Shown here in pieces: positions 1 to 7,216 of a stretch of DNA of 9,340 nucleotides. Within the stretch, counting starts at the first letter, position 1. Each line of letters begins with the position of its first letter. This DNA is from Pseudomonadota bacterium (lineage in GTDB: Bacteria; Pseudomonadota; Gammaproteobacteria; Burkholderiales; Burkholderiaceae_C). Made by a program: the position numbers and the translations under genes. The stretch lies in NCBI GenBank assembly GCA_023390985.1, contig JAEWBU010000201.1, positions 1-9,340 on the forward strand. Reading direction: 5' to 3'. A model generated the notes under the pieces. It had not been told where the DNA came from. It worked only from the letters and a program-made list of their open reading frames with translations, and ran no database searches.

Positions 1-369
1 ATCCTCGACTCCGGCGTGCAGGTGATGGCGCAGCCGCCCGGCAAGAAGAACCAGACCATCCACCTGCTCTCGGGCGGCGAGAAGGCGCTGACGGCCATCG
101 CGCTGGTGTTCGCCATTTTCCAGCTGAACCCGGCGCCGTTCTGCCTGCTGGACGAGGTGGATGCGCCGCTGGACGACGCCAACACCGAACGCTACGCCAA
201 GCTGGTGTCCAGCATGAGCAAGGAAACCCAGTTCCTCTTCATCAGCCACAACAAGATCGCGATGGAGATGGCCGAGCAGCTGATCGGGGTGACCATGCAG
301 GAGCAGGGCGTCTCGCGCATCGTCGCGGTGGACATGGAATCCGCCGTGTCCATGGCCGAGGCAGCATGA
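1..369 (+). CDS. smc: Chromosome segregation protein SMC, C-terminal end (5' truncated by window)
   Basis: This is the last 122 codons of the SMC ATPase, which forms the condensin-like ring that organises and separates the chromosome. The frame is open from base 1, so the true start lies left of the window; the family is normally about 1,170 residues. Three parts of the C-terminal ABC-type head are visible. The signature motif LSGGEKALTA begins at window codon 23. The Walker B segment CLLDEVDAPLDD carries the catalytic Asp-Glu pair at codons 51-52. The switch His of FISHNK is at codon 83. The hinge, coiled coils and Walker A are outside the window. The stop codon overlaps the zipA start in an ATGA arrangement, so the two genes are probably cotranscribed and translationally coupled. 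RecN and RecF were considered, but the signature and Walker B sequences fit SMC better. Confidence 0.96.
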   Translation: MLDSGVQVMAQPPGKKNQTIHLLSGGEKALTAIALVFAIFQLNPAPFCLLDEVDAPLDDANTERYAKLVSSMSKETQFLFISHNKIAMEMAEQLIGVTMQEQGVSRIVAVDMESAVSMAEAA

Positions 370-1391
370 GCGGCTTCACCCTCGGCCTCGTCATCCTGGG
401 CGGCCTGGTGCTGGCCCTGCTGGTCGCCTGGAACGCCTGGACCACGCGCAAGCTGGCGCCGCGGCAAGCGCAGCAGCCGATCGAACGCGCGGAACCGGTC
501 GTCGAAGCCGATCCCGTGGAGCCGGTGTTCGACTCCGAGCCCCCGCCGCCGTTGCCCGTGCCCGAGCGCAAGCCGGGCCTGGACGCGCTGATCGACGTGC
601 TGGCTCCCATCGTGGTGGAGGCGGCGGTCTCGGGCGAAGCCGCCATCGCGGCCTTGCCCGCCACGCGCCGCGCGGGCAGCAAGCCCTTCGCCGTCGAAGG
701 CCTGAACGTCGCCAGCGGCCACTGGGAAACGCCGCAGGCGGGCCAGCGCTACACCGCCTTCCAGGCCGGCGTGCAGCTGGCCAACCGCATGGGCGCGCTC
801 AACGAGATCGAGTTCTCCGAATTCGTGGTCAAGACCCAGGCGTTCGCCGATGCCGTGAACGGCGCGCCGGAATTTCCCGAGATGCTCCACGAGGTGGCGC
901 GGGCCCGCGAGCTCGACCAGTTCGCCGGCCAGCACGACGCCCAGCTGAGCTTCACGCTGCGCGCGCGCAACGCCGCCTGGAGCCCCGGCTACGTGCACCA
1001 GAACGCTTCGCGCTTCGGTTTCGTGGTCGGCGCGATCCCGGGGCGGCTCGTGCTGCCGGCCAGCCAGCCCGGCCATCCGCCGCTGCTGGTGCTGTCGTTC
1101 GACACCCAGGCCGCCTTGTCGGAAGACCCCTCGCAGTCGGCCATCCGCGACGTCACGCTGAGCCTGGACGTGCCGCAGGTGCATCGCCAGGAGCAGCCGT
1201 TCGCGCGCATGTGCGAAGCGGCGATCGGCCTGGCCAGGGCGATGGAGGGCGCGATCACCGACGACAACGGCCAGCCGATCCAGGGCGAGGGCATGGACGT
1301 GATCGCCGCCGACCTGGAGCAGCTGTACGACACGCTCGAGGCGCGCGACCTCGCCGCCGGCTCGCCGCAGGCGCGGCGGCTTTTCAGCTAA
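366..1391 (+). CDS. zipA: Cell division protein with ZipA C-terminal FtsZ-binding domain
   Basis: This 341-residue protein probably anchors FtsZ to the inner membrane during septation. It has one N-terminal hydrophobic segment (about residues 4-24), then basic residues (TTRKLAPR), which suggests an N-out, C-in topology. A short proline- and acid-rich linker follows (about 31-68), much shorter than the P/Q linker of E. coli ZipA. The ZipA-like domain lies at about 192-325 and ends in a helix near LARAMEGAITDDNGQPI. A further conserved-looking region (about 70-185) precedes it and may be a diverged copy of the same fold. The ATG overlaps the smc stop by 4 bp, and GAGG at 358-361 gives a modest ribosome site. 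Its place directly before ligA matches the zipA-ligA pairing known from gammaproteobacteria. The family call is firm; full equivalence to E. coli ZipA is inferred. Confidence 0.88.
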   Translation: MSGFTLGLVILGGLVLALLVAWNAWTTRKLAPRQAQQPIERAEPVVEADPVEPVFDSEPPPPLPVPERKPGLDALIDVLAPIVVEAAVSGEAAIAALPATRRAGSKPFAVEGLNVASGHWETPQAGQRYTAFQAGVQLANRMGALNEIEFSEFVVKTQAFADAVNGAPEFPEMLHEVARARELDQFAGQHDAQLSFTLRARNAAWSPGYVHQNASRFGFVVGAIPGRLVLPASQPGHPPLLVLSFDTQAALSEDPSQSAIRDVTLSLDVPQVHRQEQPFARMCEAAIGLARAMEGAITDDNGQPIQGEGMDVIAADLEQLYDTLEARDLAAGSPQARRLFS

Positions 1392-1401
1392 CTTCATCCC
1401 C

Positions 1402-3471
1402 ATGGCCGCTTCCCCGAAGGTGCAGGAGCGCGTGGACGCTCTGCGCGAACTGCTGCACCACCACGCCCACCAGTACTACGTGCTCGACGCCCCGGAGCTC
1501 CCGGACGCGGAATACGACAAGCTGTTCCAGGAGCTGCAGTCGCTCGAGGAAGCCCATCCCGAGCTGCGCTCGCCCGACTCGCCCACGCACCGCGTCGGCG
1601 GCGCGGTGCTGGAGGGCTTCGCCAAGGTGCGGCACAAGGTGCCGATGCTGTCGATCCGCACCGAGACCGACATCGAGGCCAGCGGTGCGCGCAATTTCGA
1701 CGGCCGCGTGCGGCGCGAACTCGGCCTGGCCGAGGGCGAGCCGCCGGTCGAATACGTGGCCGAATTGAAGTTCGACGGCCTCGCGATCAGCCTGCGTTAC
1801 GAGAACGGCGTGCTGGTGCAGGCCGCCACGCGCGGCGACGGCGAGATCGGCGAGGACGTCACGCAGAACATCCGCACCATCGGGCAGATCCCGCTGCGGC
1901 TGTCCGCGCGCGGCAAGGGCGTTCCGCCGCTGCCGCCGGTGCTGGAAGTGCGAGGCGAGGTCTACATGCGCCGCGACGACTTCGAGAAGCTGAACGAGCA
2001 GCAGCGCGAGAAGATCGCGCGCGGCGCGAAGAACGAGAAAACCTTCGTGAACCCGCGCAATGCCGCGGCGGGGGCGGTGCGTCAGCTGGACCCGGCCATC
2101 GCCCGCCAGCGGCCCTTGAGCTTCTACGCGTACGGCTGGGGCGAGATCCAGGGCGGTCCGGCCTTCGAGACGCATTACCAGCTGCTGGAAGCCCTGCGCG
2201 GCTGGGGACTGCCGGTGTCGCACCAGACGAAAGTGGCCCGCGGCGCCGACGAGCTGGTCGCCTACCACCAGGACATCGGCGCCAAGCGCGACCAGCTGCC
2301 GTTCGACATCGACGGCGTGGTCTACAAGGTCAACAGCCTGGCGCTGCAGAAACGCCTGGGCTTCGTCACCCGCGAGCCGCGCTGGGCGGTGGCGCACAAG
2401 TACCCGGCGCAGGAACAGCTCACGACCGTGGAGTCCATCGACGTGTACGTCGGCCGCACCGGCAAGCTCACGCCGGTCGCGCGCCTGGCGCCGGTGTTCG
2501 TCGGCGGCGTCACGGTGACCAATGCGACGCTGCACAACGAGGACGAGGCCCGCCGCAAGGACGTGCGCATCGGCGATACGGTGATCGTGCGCCGGGCCGG
2601 CGACGTGATACCCGAAGTGGTCGCCGTCGTGCCTGAAAAGCGCGCGGCCGGCGCCCAGCCTTTCACCATGCCGCATCGCTGCCCGGTGTGCGGCAGCGAC
2701 GCGGTGCGCGAGGAGGGCGAGGCCGACTACCGCTGCACCGGCGGCCTGTTCTGCGGTGCGCAGCGCAAGCAGGCGATCCTGCATTTCGCCCAGCGCCGCG
2801 CGATGGACATCGAAGGGCTTGGCGAGAAGCTGGTGGACCAGATGGTGGAAGCGGGCGTGGTCAAGACGCTGCCCGACCTCTACAAGCTGGGCCTGGCCAA
2901 CCTCGTGGCGCTGGAGCGCATGGGCGAGAAGTCCGCGCAGAACCTGCTGGCCGGCCTGGAGCAATCGAAGAACACGACGCTGCCGCGTTTCCTGTTCTCG
3001 CTCGGCATCCGCCACGTCGGCGAAGCCACGGCCCGCGACCTGGCGCGGCACTTCGGCAACGTCGACGCCATCATGGACGCCAGCGCCGAGCGGCTGCTGG
3101 AGGTGCCCGACGTCGGCCCCATCGTCGCCGAGAGCATCCACACCTTCTTCGCCCAGCCGCACAACCGCGAGGTGGTCGAGCAGCTGCGCGCGGCGGGCGT
3201 GCACTGGGAAGACAGCGAACCGGCGGCGATCGCGCCCAAGCCGCTGGCCGGCCTGACCGTGGTGCTCACGGGCACGCTGCCTTCCATGAGCCGCGACGAA
3301 GCCAAGGACCTGCTCGAAGCCGCCGGCGCCAAGGTGGCCGGCTCGGTCAGCAAGAAGACCAGCTACGTGGTGGCCGGCGCCGAGGCCGGCAGCAAGCTGG
3401 ACAAGGCGCAGGAACTGGGCGTGCCGGTGCTGGACGAGGACGGCCTGCGGCGCCTGCTGGCGGGCGCCTAG
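1402..3471 (+). CDS. ligA: NAD+-dependent DNA ligase LigA
   Basis: LigA seals nicks between Okazaki fragments and during repair, using NAD+ to adenylate the enzyme and then the 5' phosphate. At 689 residues it is full length (E. coli has 671). Domain Ia with its Tyr pair (HQYYVLDAPELPDAEYD) fills about residues 1-70. The adenylation domain carries KFDG, with the nucleophile Lys at 123, then RGDGEIGEDVT at 144-154 and DGVVYKVN at 304-311. The OB fold is at about 325-405. A four-Cys zinc finger uses Cys427, 430, 445 and 451, with the same spacing as E. coli. Helix-hairpin-helix repeats span about 460-595 and a BRCT domain runs from about 612 to the end. ATG 1402 is 10 bp after the zipA stop and places domain Ia at the N-terminus; no Shine-Dalgarno is evident, so coupling to zipA is plausible. 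Confidence 0.98.
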   Translation: MAASPKVQERVDALRELLHHHAHQYYVLDAPELPDAEYDKLFQELQSLEEAHPELRSPDSPTHRVGGAVLEGFAKVRHKVPMLSIRTETDIEASGARNFDGRVRRELGLAEGEPPVEYVAELKFDGLAISLRYENGVLVQAATRGDGEIGEDVTQNIRTIGQIPLRLSARGKGVPPLPPVLEVRGEVYMRRDDFEKLNEQQREKIARGAKNEKTFVNPRNAAAGAVRQLDPAIARQRPLSFYAYGWGEIQGGPAFETHYQLLEALRGWGLPVSHQTKVARGADELVAYHQDIGAKRDQLPFDIDGVVYKVNSLALQKRLGFVTREPRWAVAHKYPAQEQLTTVESIDVYVGRTGKLTPVARLAPVFVGGVTVTNATLHNEDEARRKDVRIGDTVIVRRAGDVIPEVVAVVPEKRAAGAQPFTMPHRCPVCGSDAVREEGEADYRCTGGLFCGAQRKQAILHFAQRRAMDIEGLGEKLVDQMVEAGVVKTLPDLYKLGLANLVALERMGEKSAQNLLAGLEQSKNTTLPRFLFSLGIRHVGEATARDLARHFGNVDAIMDASAERLLEVPDVGPIVAESIHTFFAQPHNREVVEQLRAAGVHWEDSEPAAIAPKPLAGLTVVLTGTLPSMSRDEAKDLLEAAGAKVAGSVSKKTSYVVAGAEAGSKLDKAQELGVPVLDEDGLRRLLAGA

Positions 3472-3475
3472 AGGT

Positions 3476-3563
3476 CGTCATCCCCGCGGAGGCGGGGATC
3501 CAGTGCGTCCATCGGCGCCGCAGAAGGCGGACGCGCTGGATTCCCGCCTTCGCGGGAATGACG
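3476..3563. repeat. Paired inverted REP-like palindromic element between convergent genes
   Basis: Two 35-bp arms (3476-3510 and 3529-3563) are inverted copies that match at 31 of 35 positions, separated by an 18-bp loop. Each arm also contains its own small hairpin: TCCCCGC/GCGGGGA around GGAG at about 3481-3498, and TCCCGC/GCGGGA around CTTC at about 3541-3556. The outer ends read CGTCATCCCCGCG and CGCGGGAATGACG. This nested design resembles the dispersed REP/BIME-type repeats with a GTCATTCCCGCGNANGCGGGAATCCA core that are found in many proteobacteria. It begins 4 bp after the ligA stop and ends 4 bp before the stop of the convergent DUF454 gene, so it could protect both 3' ends or stop transcription from either side. 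There is no U-tract typical of an intrinsic terminator. The structure is seen directly; dispersal in the genome is inferred. Confidence 0.85.
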
Positions 3564-3567
3564 GGGA

Positions 3568-3999
3568 TCAGGGCTGCGGCGGTTCTTCGGCGGGCAGCGC
3601 CTCGGGCCGCTGCCACAGCCACGTCAGCACCGCGGCGAGTACCGCGATCACGCACAGCACGTACCAGCGCGGGCCGAGGAAGAACAGCATGGAGGCGCAG
3701 CTGCCCGCCATCGCCACCGCCGCCAGCCACTTGGCCCGCCGCCGCACCACGCGGCCGCGGCGCCAGTCGGTCAGGGTCGGTCCGAAGTGCGGATGCGCCT
3801 CCAGCCAGTGCAGCAGTCGGGGCGACCCGCGGGCCGCGGCCCAGGCCGCCAGGATGATGAACGGCACCGTCGGGACCAGCGGCAGCAGCAGCCCGATCAC
3901 GCCGGCGAGCAGGCTGATCACGGCGAGCACCAGGTAGGCCCAGCGCACGGCGACCGGCGGCAAGCGGTGCGAGGTCGAGGTGGGCGGTGGCGCGGCCAT
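3568..3999 (-). CDS. DUF454 (YbaN-family) small inner-membrane protein
   Basis: This is a 143-residue hydrophobic protein of unknown biochemical function. After a polar, proline-rich N-terminus (1-17) there is a hydrophobic stretch at about 18-56 (probably one long or two short membrane segments) containing the family-like motif GLLLPLVPTVPFIILAAW. A short arginine- and histidine-bearing segment follows (RGSPRLLHWLEAHPHFGP, 57-74), then a basic loop (RRGRVVRRRAKW), two more membrane segments (about 91-109 and 111-129) and a proline-rich tail. The Pro-Thr-x-Pro-Phe motif followed by SPR...WLE.H..FG is what I recognise as DUF454. It stands alone on the minus strand, convergent with ligA and divergent from def. 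ATG 3999 is chosen because it precedes the hydrophobic core and leaves 32 bp to the def start. No role is claimed beyond membrane location. Confidence 0.85.
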   Translation of the reverse strand: MAAPPPTSTSHRLPPVAVRWAYLVLAVISLLAGVIGLLLPLVPTVPFIILAAWAAARGSPRLLHWLEAHPHFGPTLTDWRRGRVVRRRAKWLAAVAMAGSCASMLFFLGPRWYVLCVIAVLAAVLTWLWQRPEALPAEEPPQP

Positions 4000-4019
4000 G
4001 GCGCATTGTCGCGGCCCGC

Positions 4020-4025
4020 TATGCT
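4020..4025 (+). promoter_or_regulatory. Possible -10 element for def
   Basis: TATGCT matches the sigma70 -10 consensus at four of six positions. It lies 6 bp before the def ATG, so a transcript would begin at or within a few bases of the start codon. No good -35 was seen at the usual distance. Only 32 bp separate def from the divergent gene, so few other sites are available unless the promoter lies inside that gene. Weak evidence. Confidence 0.25.
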
Positions 4026-4031
4026 TTCGCC

Positions 4032-4571
4032 ATGACCGTTCGAGAGATCCTGAAGATGGGCGACCCGCGCCTGCTGCGCGTGGCCCAGCCCGTCCGTGAG
4101 TTCGATACGCCGCAGCTGCACCTGCTGGTGGCCGACATGTTCGACACCATGCGCGCCGTCAATGGCGCCGGCCTGGCCGCGCCGCAGATCGGCGTGGACC
4201 TGCAGCTGGTGATCTTCGGGACCGATGCGCCCAATCCGCGCTATCCCGATGCGCCCATCGTCCCGCGCACCGTGCTGCTCAACCCGGCGATCACGCCGAT
4301 CGGCCAGGAAGAGGAAGAGGGCTGGGAAGGCTGCCTGTCCGTGCCCGGCCTGCGCGGCGTGGTGCCGCGCTGGAAGAGCATCCGCTACACCGGCTTCGAT
4401 CCGTTCGGCGACCCGATCGACCGCACGGTCGACGGCTTCCATGCCCGCGTGGTGCAGCACGAGTGCGACCACCTGATCGGCAAGCTCTATCCGATGCGGG
4501 TGCGCGACTTCAGCAAGTTCGGCTACACCGAGGTGCTGTTCCCCGGGATCGACGCGGCCGAGGACGACTGA
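4032..4571 (+). CDS. def: Peptide deformylase
   Basis: This 179-residue metalloenzyme removes the formyl group from the initiator methionine of nascent proteins. All three family motifs are present: GAGLAAPQIG (residues 45-54), EGCLSVPG with metal-ligand Cys101 (99-106), and QHECDH with His143, catalytic Glu144 and His147 (142-147). The N-terminus MTVREILKMGDPRLL is typical of the family. ATG 4032 is preferred over an in-frame ATG at 3987, which would add 15 unrelated residues and overlap the divergent DUF454 gene. The gene is not next to fmt. Burkholderiales often carry more than one deformylase, so this may be a second copy, but the window cannot show that. Its stop lies 6 bp from the stop of convergent glnD, and no terminator hairpin is apparent between them. 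Confidence 0.96.
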   Translation: MTVREILKMGDPRLLRVAQPVREFDTPQLHLLVADMFDTMRAVNGAGLAAPQIGVDLQLVIFGTDAPNPRYPDAPIVPRTVLLNPAITPIGQEEEEGWEGCLSVPGLRGVVPRWKSIRYTGFDPFGDPIDRTVDGFHARVVQHECDHLIGKLYPMRVRDFSKFGYTEVLFPGIDAAEDD

Positions 4572-4577
4572 AAGTCG

Positions 4578-7202
4578 TCAAGCCGCCGCCAGCGCCTCCA
4601 GCAGCTCCGTCTCGATCTGGATCTGCCGCCGGTTCTGCTGCAGTTCGGCGCCGTCGATCAGGAAGGTGTCCTCGACGCGCTCGCCCAGCGTGGTGACTTT
4701 CGCGAGCTGCAGGTTGATCTTGTGCCGCGCGAGCACGCGCGCGATCGAATAGAGCAGGCCCACGCGGTCGCTGGCCGAGATGCTCAGCAGCCAGCGCTGG
4801 GCGCGCTCGTCGGGTGACAGCTGCACGCGCGGCGCCACCGGGAAGCTCTTGACGCGGCGCGACACGCGGCCGCGGCTGGGGGCGGGCAGGGGGCCGGCGC
4901 GCTCGATGGTCTGCTCCAGCTCCGACTCCACCATGCTGATCAGCTCGCGGTAGTGCTCCGGCAGCATGGAGGTGACGACCTGGAAGGTGTCCAGCGCGTA
5001 GCCGTTCTTCGCCGTGTGGATGCGCGCGTCCAGGATCGAAAAGCCCGCCTGGTCGAAGTAGCCGCAGATGCGCGCGAACAGGTCGGCCTGGTCGGGCGTG
5101 TAGACCAGTACCTGCAGGCCTTCGCCCACCGGCGACAGCCGTGCTCGCACCACCGCGCCGGCGGCGCCCACGTGGCGCGACAGGTGCCGCGTGTGCCAGG
5201 CGATCTCGCCCGCGTCGTGGCGCATGAAGTAGCCCACGTCCAGCGTGTCCCACAGCTTCCGGTGGGCCTCGAAGGGCAGGGCGAACAGCTGCAGCTGCAC
5301 CAGCGCCTCGCGCTTGCGCGCCTCAATCTCGGCGGCCTTGTCGGGCGCGTGCCCGCCGAGGGCGCGCAGCGTGGCGCGGTACAGGTCCTCCAGCAGCTTG
5401 CCCTTCCAGGCGTTCCACACCTTGGGGCTGGTGCCGCGGATGTCGGCAACCGTCAGCAGATAAAGCGCGGTGAGGTTGCGCTCGCTGCCGACGCGCCGCG
5501 AGAACGCCTCGATGACGGCCGGATCGCTCAGGTCTTCCTTCTGCGCGATGCGGCTCATGGTGAGGTGCTCGCGCACCAGGAACTCGATCAGCGTGCAGTC
5601 GTCGGCGTCGATGGCGTGCTGGCGGCAGAATTGCCGCACCTCCTGCGCACCCAGCTCGGAGTGGTCGCCGCCGCGGCCCTTGGCGATGTCGTGGAACAGC
5701 GCCGCCACGTACAGGATCCAGGGCTTGTCCCAGCCGGCCGCCAGCTGCGAGCAGAACGGGTACTCGTGCGCGTGCTCGGGCATGAAGAAGCGCCGCACGT
5801 TGCGCAGCACCATCAGGATGTGCTGGTCCACCGTGTAGACGTGGAACAGGTCGTGCTGCATCTGCCCGACGATGCGGCGGAACACCCAGAGGTAGCGCCC
5901 CAGCACCGAGGTCTGGTTCATCAGGCGCAGCGCGTGCGTGATGCCCGCGGGCTGCAGCAGCATCGACTTGAACGTCGCGTGGTTGACCGGATCGTTGCGG
6001 AACTTCGCGTCCATCACTTCGCGCGCGTTGTACAGGGCACGCAGCGTGCGGGCCGACAGGCCCTTGATGCCCACCGTGGTCTGGTAGAGCAGGAAGGTTT
6101 CGAGGATGGCGTGCGGATTGCGCTCGTACAGGTCGTCGCTGGCCACCTCCAGCATGCCGCCCTTGTCGGCGAAACGTTCGTTGATGGGCACCGGCTGCTG
6201 GCCGCTCGGGTTGATGCGCTCCTCGATGTTGAGCAGCAGGATCTGGTTGAGCTGCGAGACCGCTTTCGCGGCCCAGTAGAAGCGCTTCATCAGCGCCTCG
6301 CTCGCGCGCTGGACGATGCGGCCTTCGGGGCTGAGCTCTGTGCGGTAGCCGAAGGCCTCGGCCACGGCGGTCTGCAGGTCGAACACCAGGCGGTCTTCGC
6401 GCCGGCCCGAGATGGCATGCAGCCGGGCGCGGATCAGGCTCAGCAGCGCCTCGTTGCGCTGGATCTGCTGGGCTTCCAGCGGCGTGGCCAGGCCGTTCGC
6501 GGCCAGTTCGTCCCAGCTGGCGCCGAAGCCGGCCGCGCGCGCCACCCACAGGATCACCTGCAGGTCGCGCAGCCCGCCGGGCGATTCCTTGCAGTTGGGC
6601 TCCAGGGAATACGGCGTGTTCTCGAACTTGGTGTGCCGCTGGCGCATCTCCAGCGTCTTGGCGACGAAGAAGGCGCGCGGGTCCAGTGTTTTCCGGTAGC
6701 CGTCTTCGAAGCGGGTGAACAGGTCGCGGTCGCCGGTGAGAAGACGCGCTTCCAGCAGCGAGGTCTGGATGGTGACGTCGGCCTGCGCCGCGGCCACGCA
6801 TTCGCTGACGGTGCGCACGCTGGAGCCGATCTCGAGGCCCGTGTCCCAGCACCGGCCGATGAAGCCCTCCAGCCGCTGCTTGAGCGGGCCGTCGCCGTCG
6901 GCCTGCACGCCATCGGGCAGCAGCACCAGCACGTCGACGTCGGAATGCGGGAACAGCTCGCCACGCCCGTAGCCGCCCACCGCCACGAGGGCGATGTCAG
7001 GAGGAAAGCCGGCGTCCTTCCAGAGCGTGCCCAGGGCGACATCCACGTGGCGCGCCAGGCGGCGCAGCAGCGCGCCGACCGACCGGCTGGGCTTGCCCGC
7101 CTGCAGGAGCGAGGCGTTGATCGCCGCCTTCTGGGCCTTGAGCTGCTCGCGCAGCGCGGCCGTGGAAGGCGAGCCGGCGGGCTGGAGGACGGCCGAGGCC
7201 AT
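4578..7202 (-). CDS. glnD: [Protein-PII] uridylyltransferase / uridylyl-removing enzyme
   Basis: GlnD is the glutamine sensor that uridylylates PII proteins (GlnB/GlnK) when nitrogen is short and removes UMP when glutamine is plentiful. The 874-residue length is normal. The nucleotidyltransferase domain has GGYGRGELFPHSDVD (76-90) with metal-binding Asp88 and Asp90. The HD hydrolase domain shows His461, ALFHDIAKG with His504-Asp505, and GGDHS with His514. Two C-terminal ACT domains follow, at about 696-770 (LQVLVYTPDQADLFARI) and 804-874 (WLLSISASDRVGLLYSI). ATG 7202 is chosen because it gives the usual short helical lead-in to the transferase domain and lies 14 bp after the map stop. The same frame stays open about 200 codons further upstream, but only through map in another frame. 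No clear Shine-Dalgarno is visible. It is probably cotranscribed with map. Confidence 0.97.
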   Translation of the reverse strand: MASAVLQPAGSPSTAALREQLKAQKAAINASLLQAGKPSRSVGALLRRLARHVDVALGTLWKDAGFPPDIALVAVGGYGRGELFPHSDVDVLVLLPDGVQADGDGPLKQRLEGFIGRCWDTGLEIGSSVRTVSECVAAAQADVTIQTSLLEARLLTGDRDLFTRFEDGYRKTLDPRAFFVAKTLEMRQRHTKFENTPYSLEPNCKESPGGLRDLQVILWVARAAGFGASWDELAANGLATPLEAQQIQRNEALLSLIRARLHAISGRREDRLVFDLQTAVAEAFGYRTELSPEGRIVQRASEALMKRFYWAAKAVSQLNQILLLNIEERINPSGQQPVPINERFADKGGMLEVASDDLYERNPHAILETFLLYQTTVGIKGLSARTLRALYNAREVMDAKFRNDPVNHATFKSMLLQPAGITHALRLMNQTSVLGRYLWVFRRIVGQMQHDLFHVYTVDQHILMVLRNVRRFFMPEHAHEYPFCSQLAAGWDKPWILYVAALFHDIAKGRGGDHSELGAQEVRQFCRQHAIDADDCTLIEFLVREHLTMSRIAQKEDLSDPAVIEAFSRRVGSERNLTALYLLTVADIRGTSPKVWNAWKGKLLEDLYRATLRALGGHAPDKAAEIEARKREALVQLQLFALPFEAHRKLWDTLDVGYFMRHDAGEIAWHTRHLSRHVGAAGAVVRARLSPVGEGLQVLVYTPDQADLFARICGYFDQAGFSILDARIHTAKNGYALDTFQVVTSMLPEHYRELISMVESELEQTIERAGPLPAPSRGRVSRRVKSFPVAPRVQLSPDERAQRWLLSISASDRVGLLYSIARVLARHKINLQLAKVTTLGERVEDTFLIDGAELQQNRRQIQIETELLEALAAA

Positions 7203-7216
7203 GGCCGGCGGGCCGC

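Noticed and set aside
192..1403. Minus-strand open frame (about 403 codons) opposite smc and zipA
   Set aside because: No domain is recognisable and it is antisense to two well-supported genes.
1384..3204. Long minus-strand open frame (about 606 codons) opposite ligA
   Set aside because: Its His/Arg/Ala/Gly-rich translation has no recognisable domain, and it lies antisense to an intact ligA. Such frames are expected in high-GC DNA with G/C-biased third positions.
3476..3563. CRISPR repeat or standard rho-independent terminator
   Set aside because: There are only two copies, inverted rather than direct, with no spacers. No run of T follows either stem, so a REP-like palindrome fits better.
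3987..4031. Upstream ATG start for def adding 15 residues
   Set aside because: The added residues are unlike deformylase N-termini and overlap the start of the divergent DUF454 gene; ATG 4032 gives the canonical beginning.
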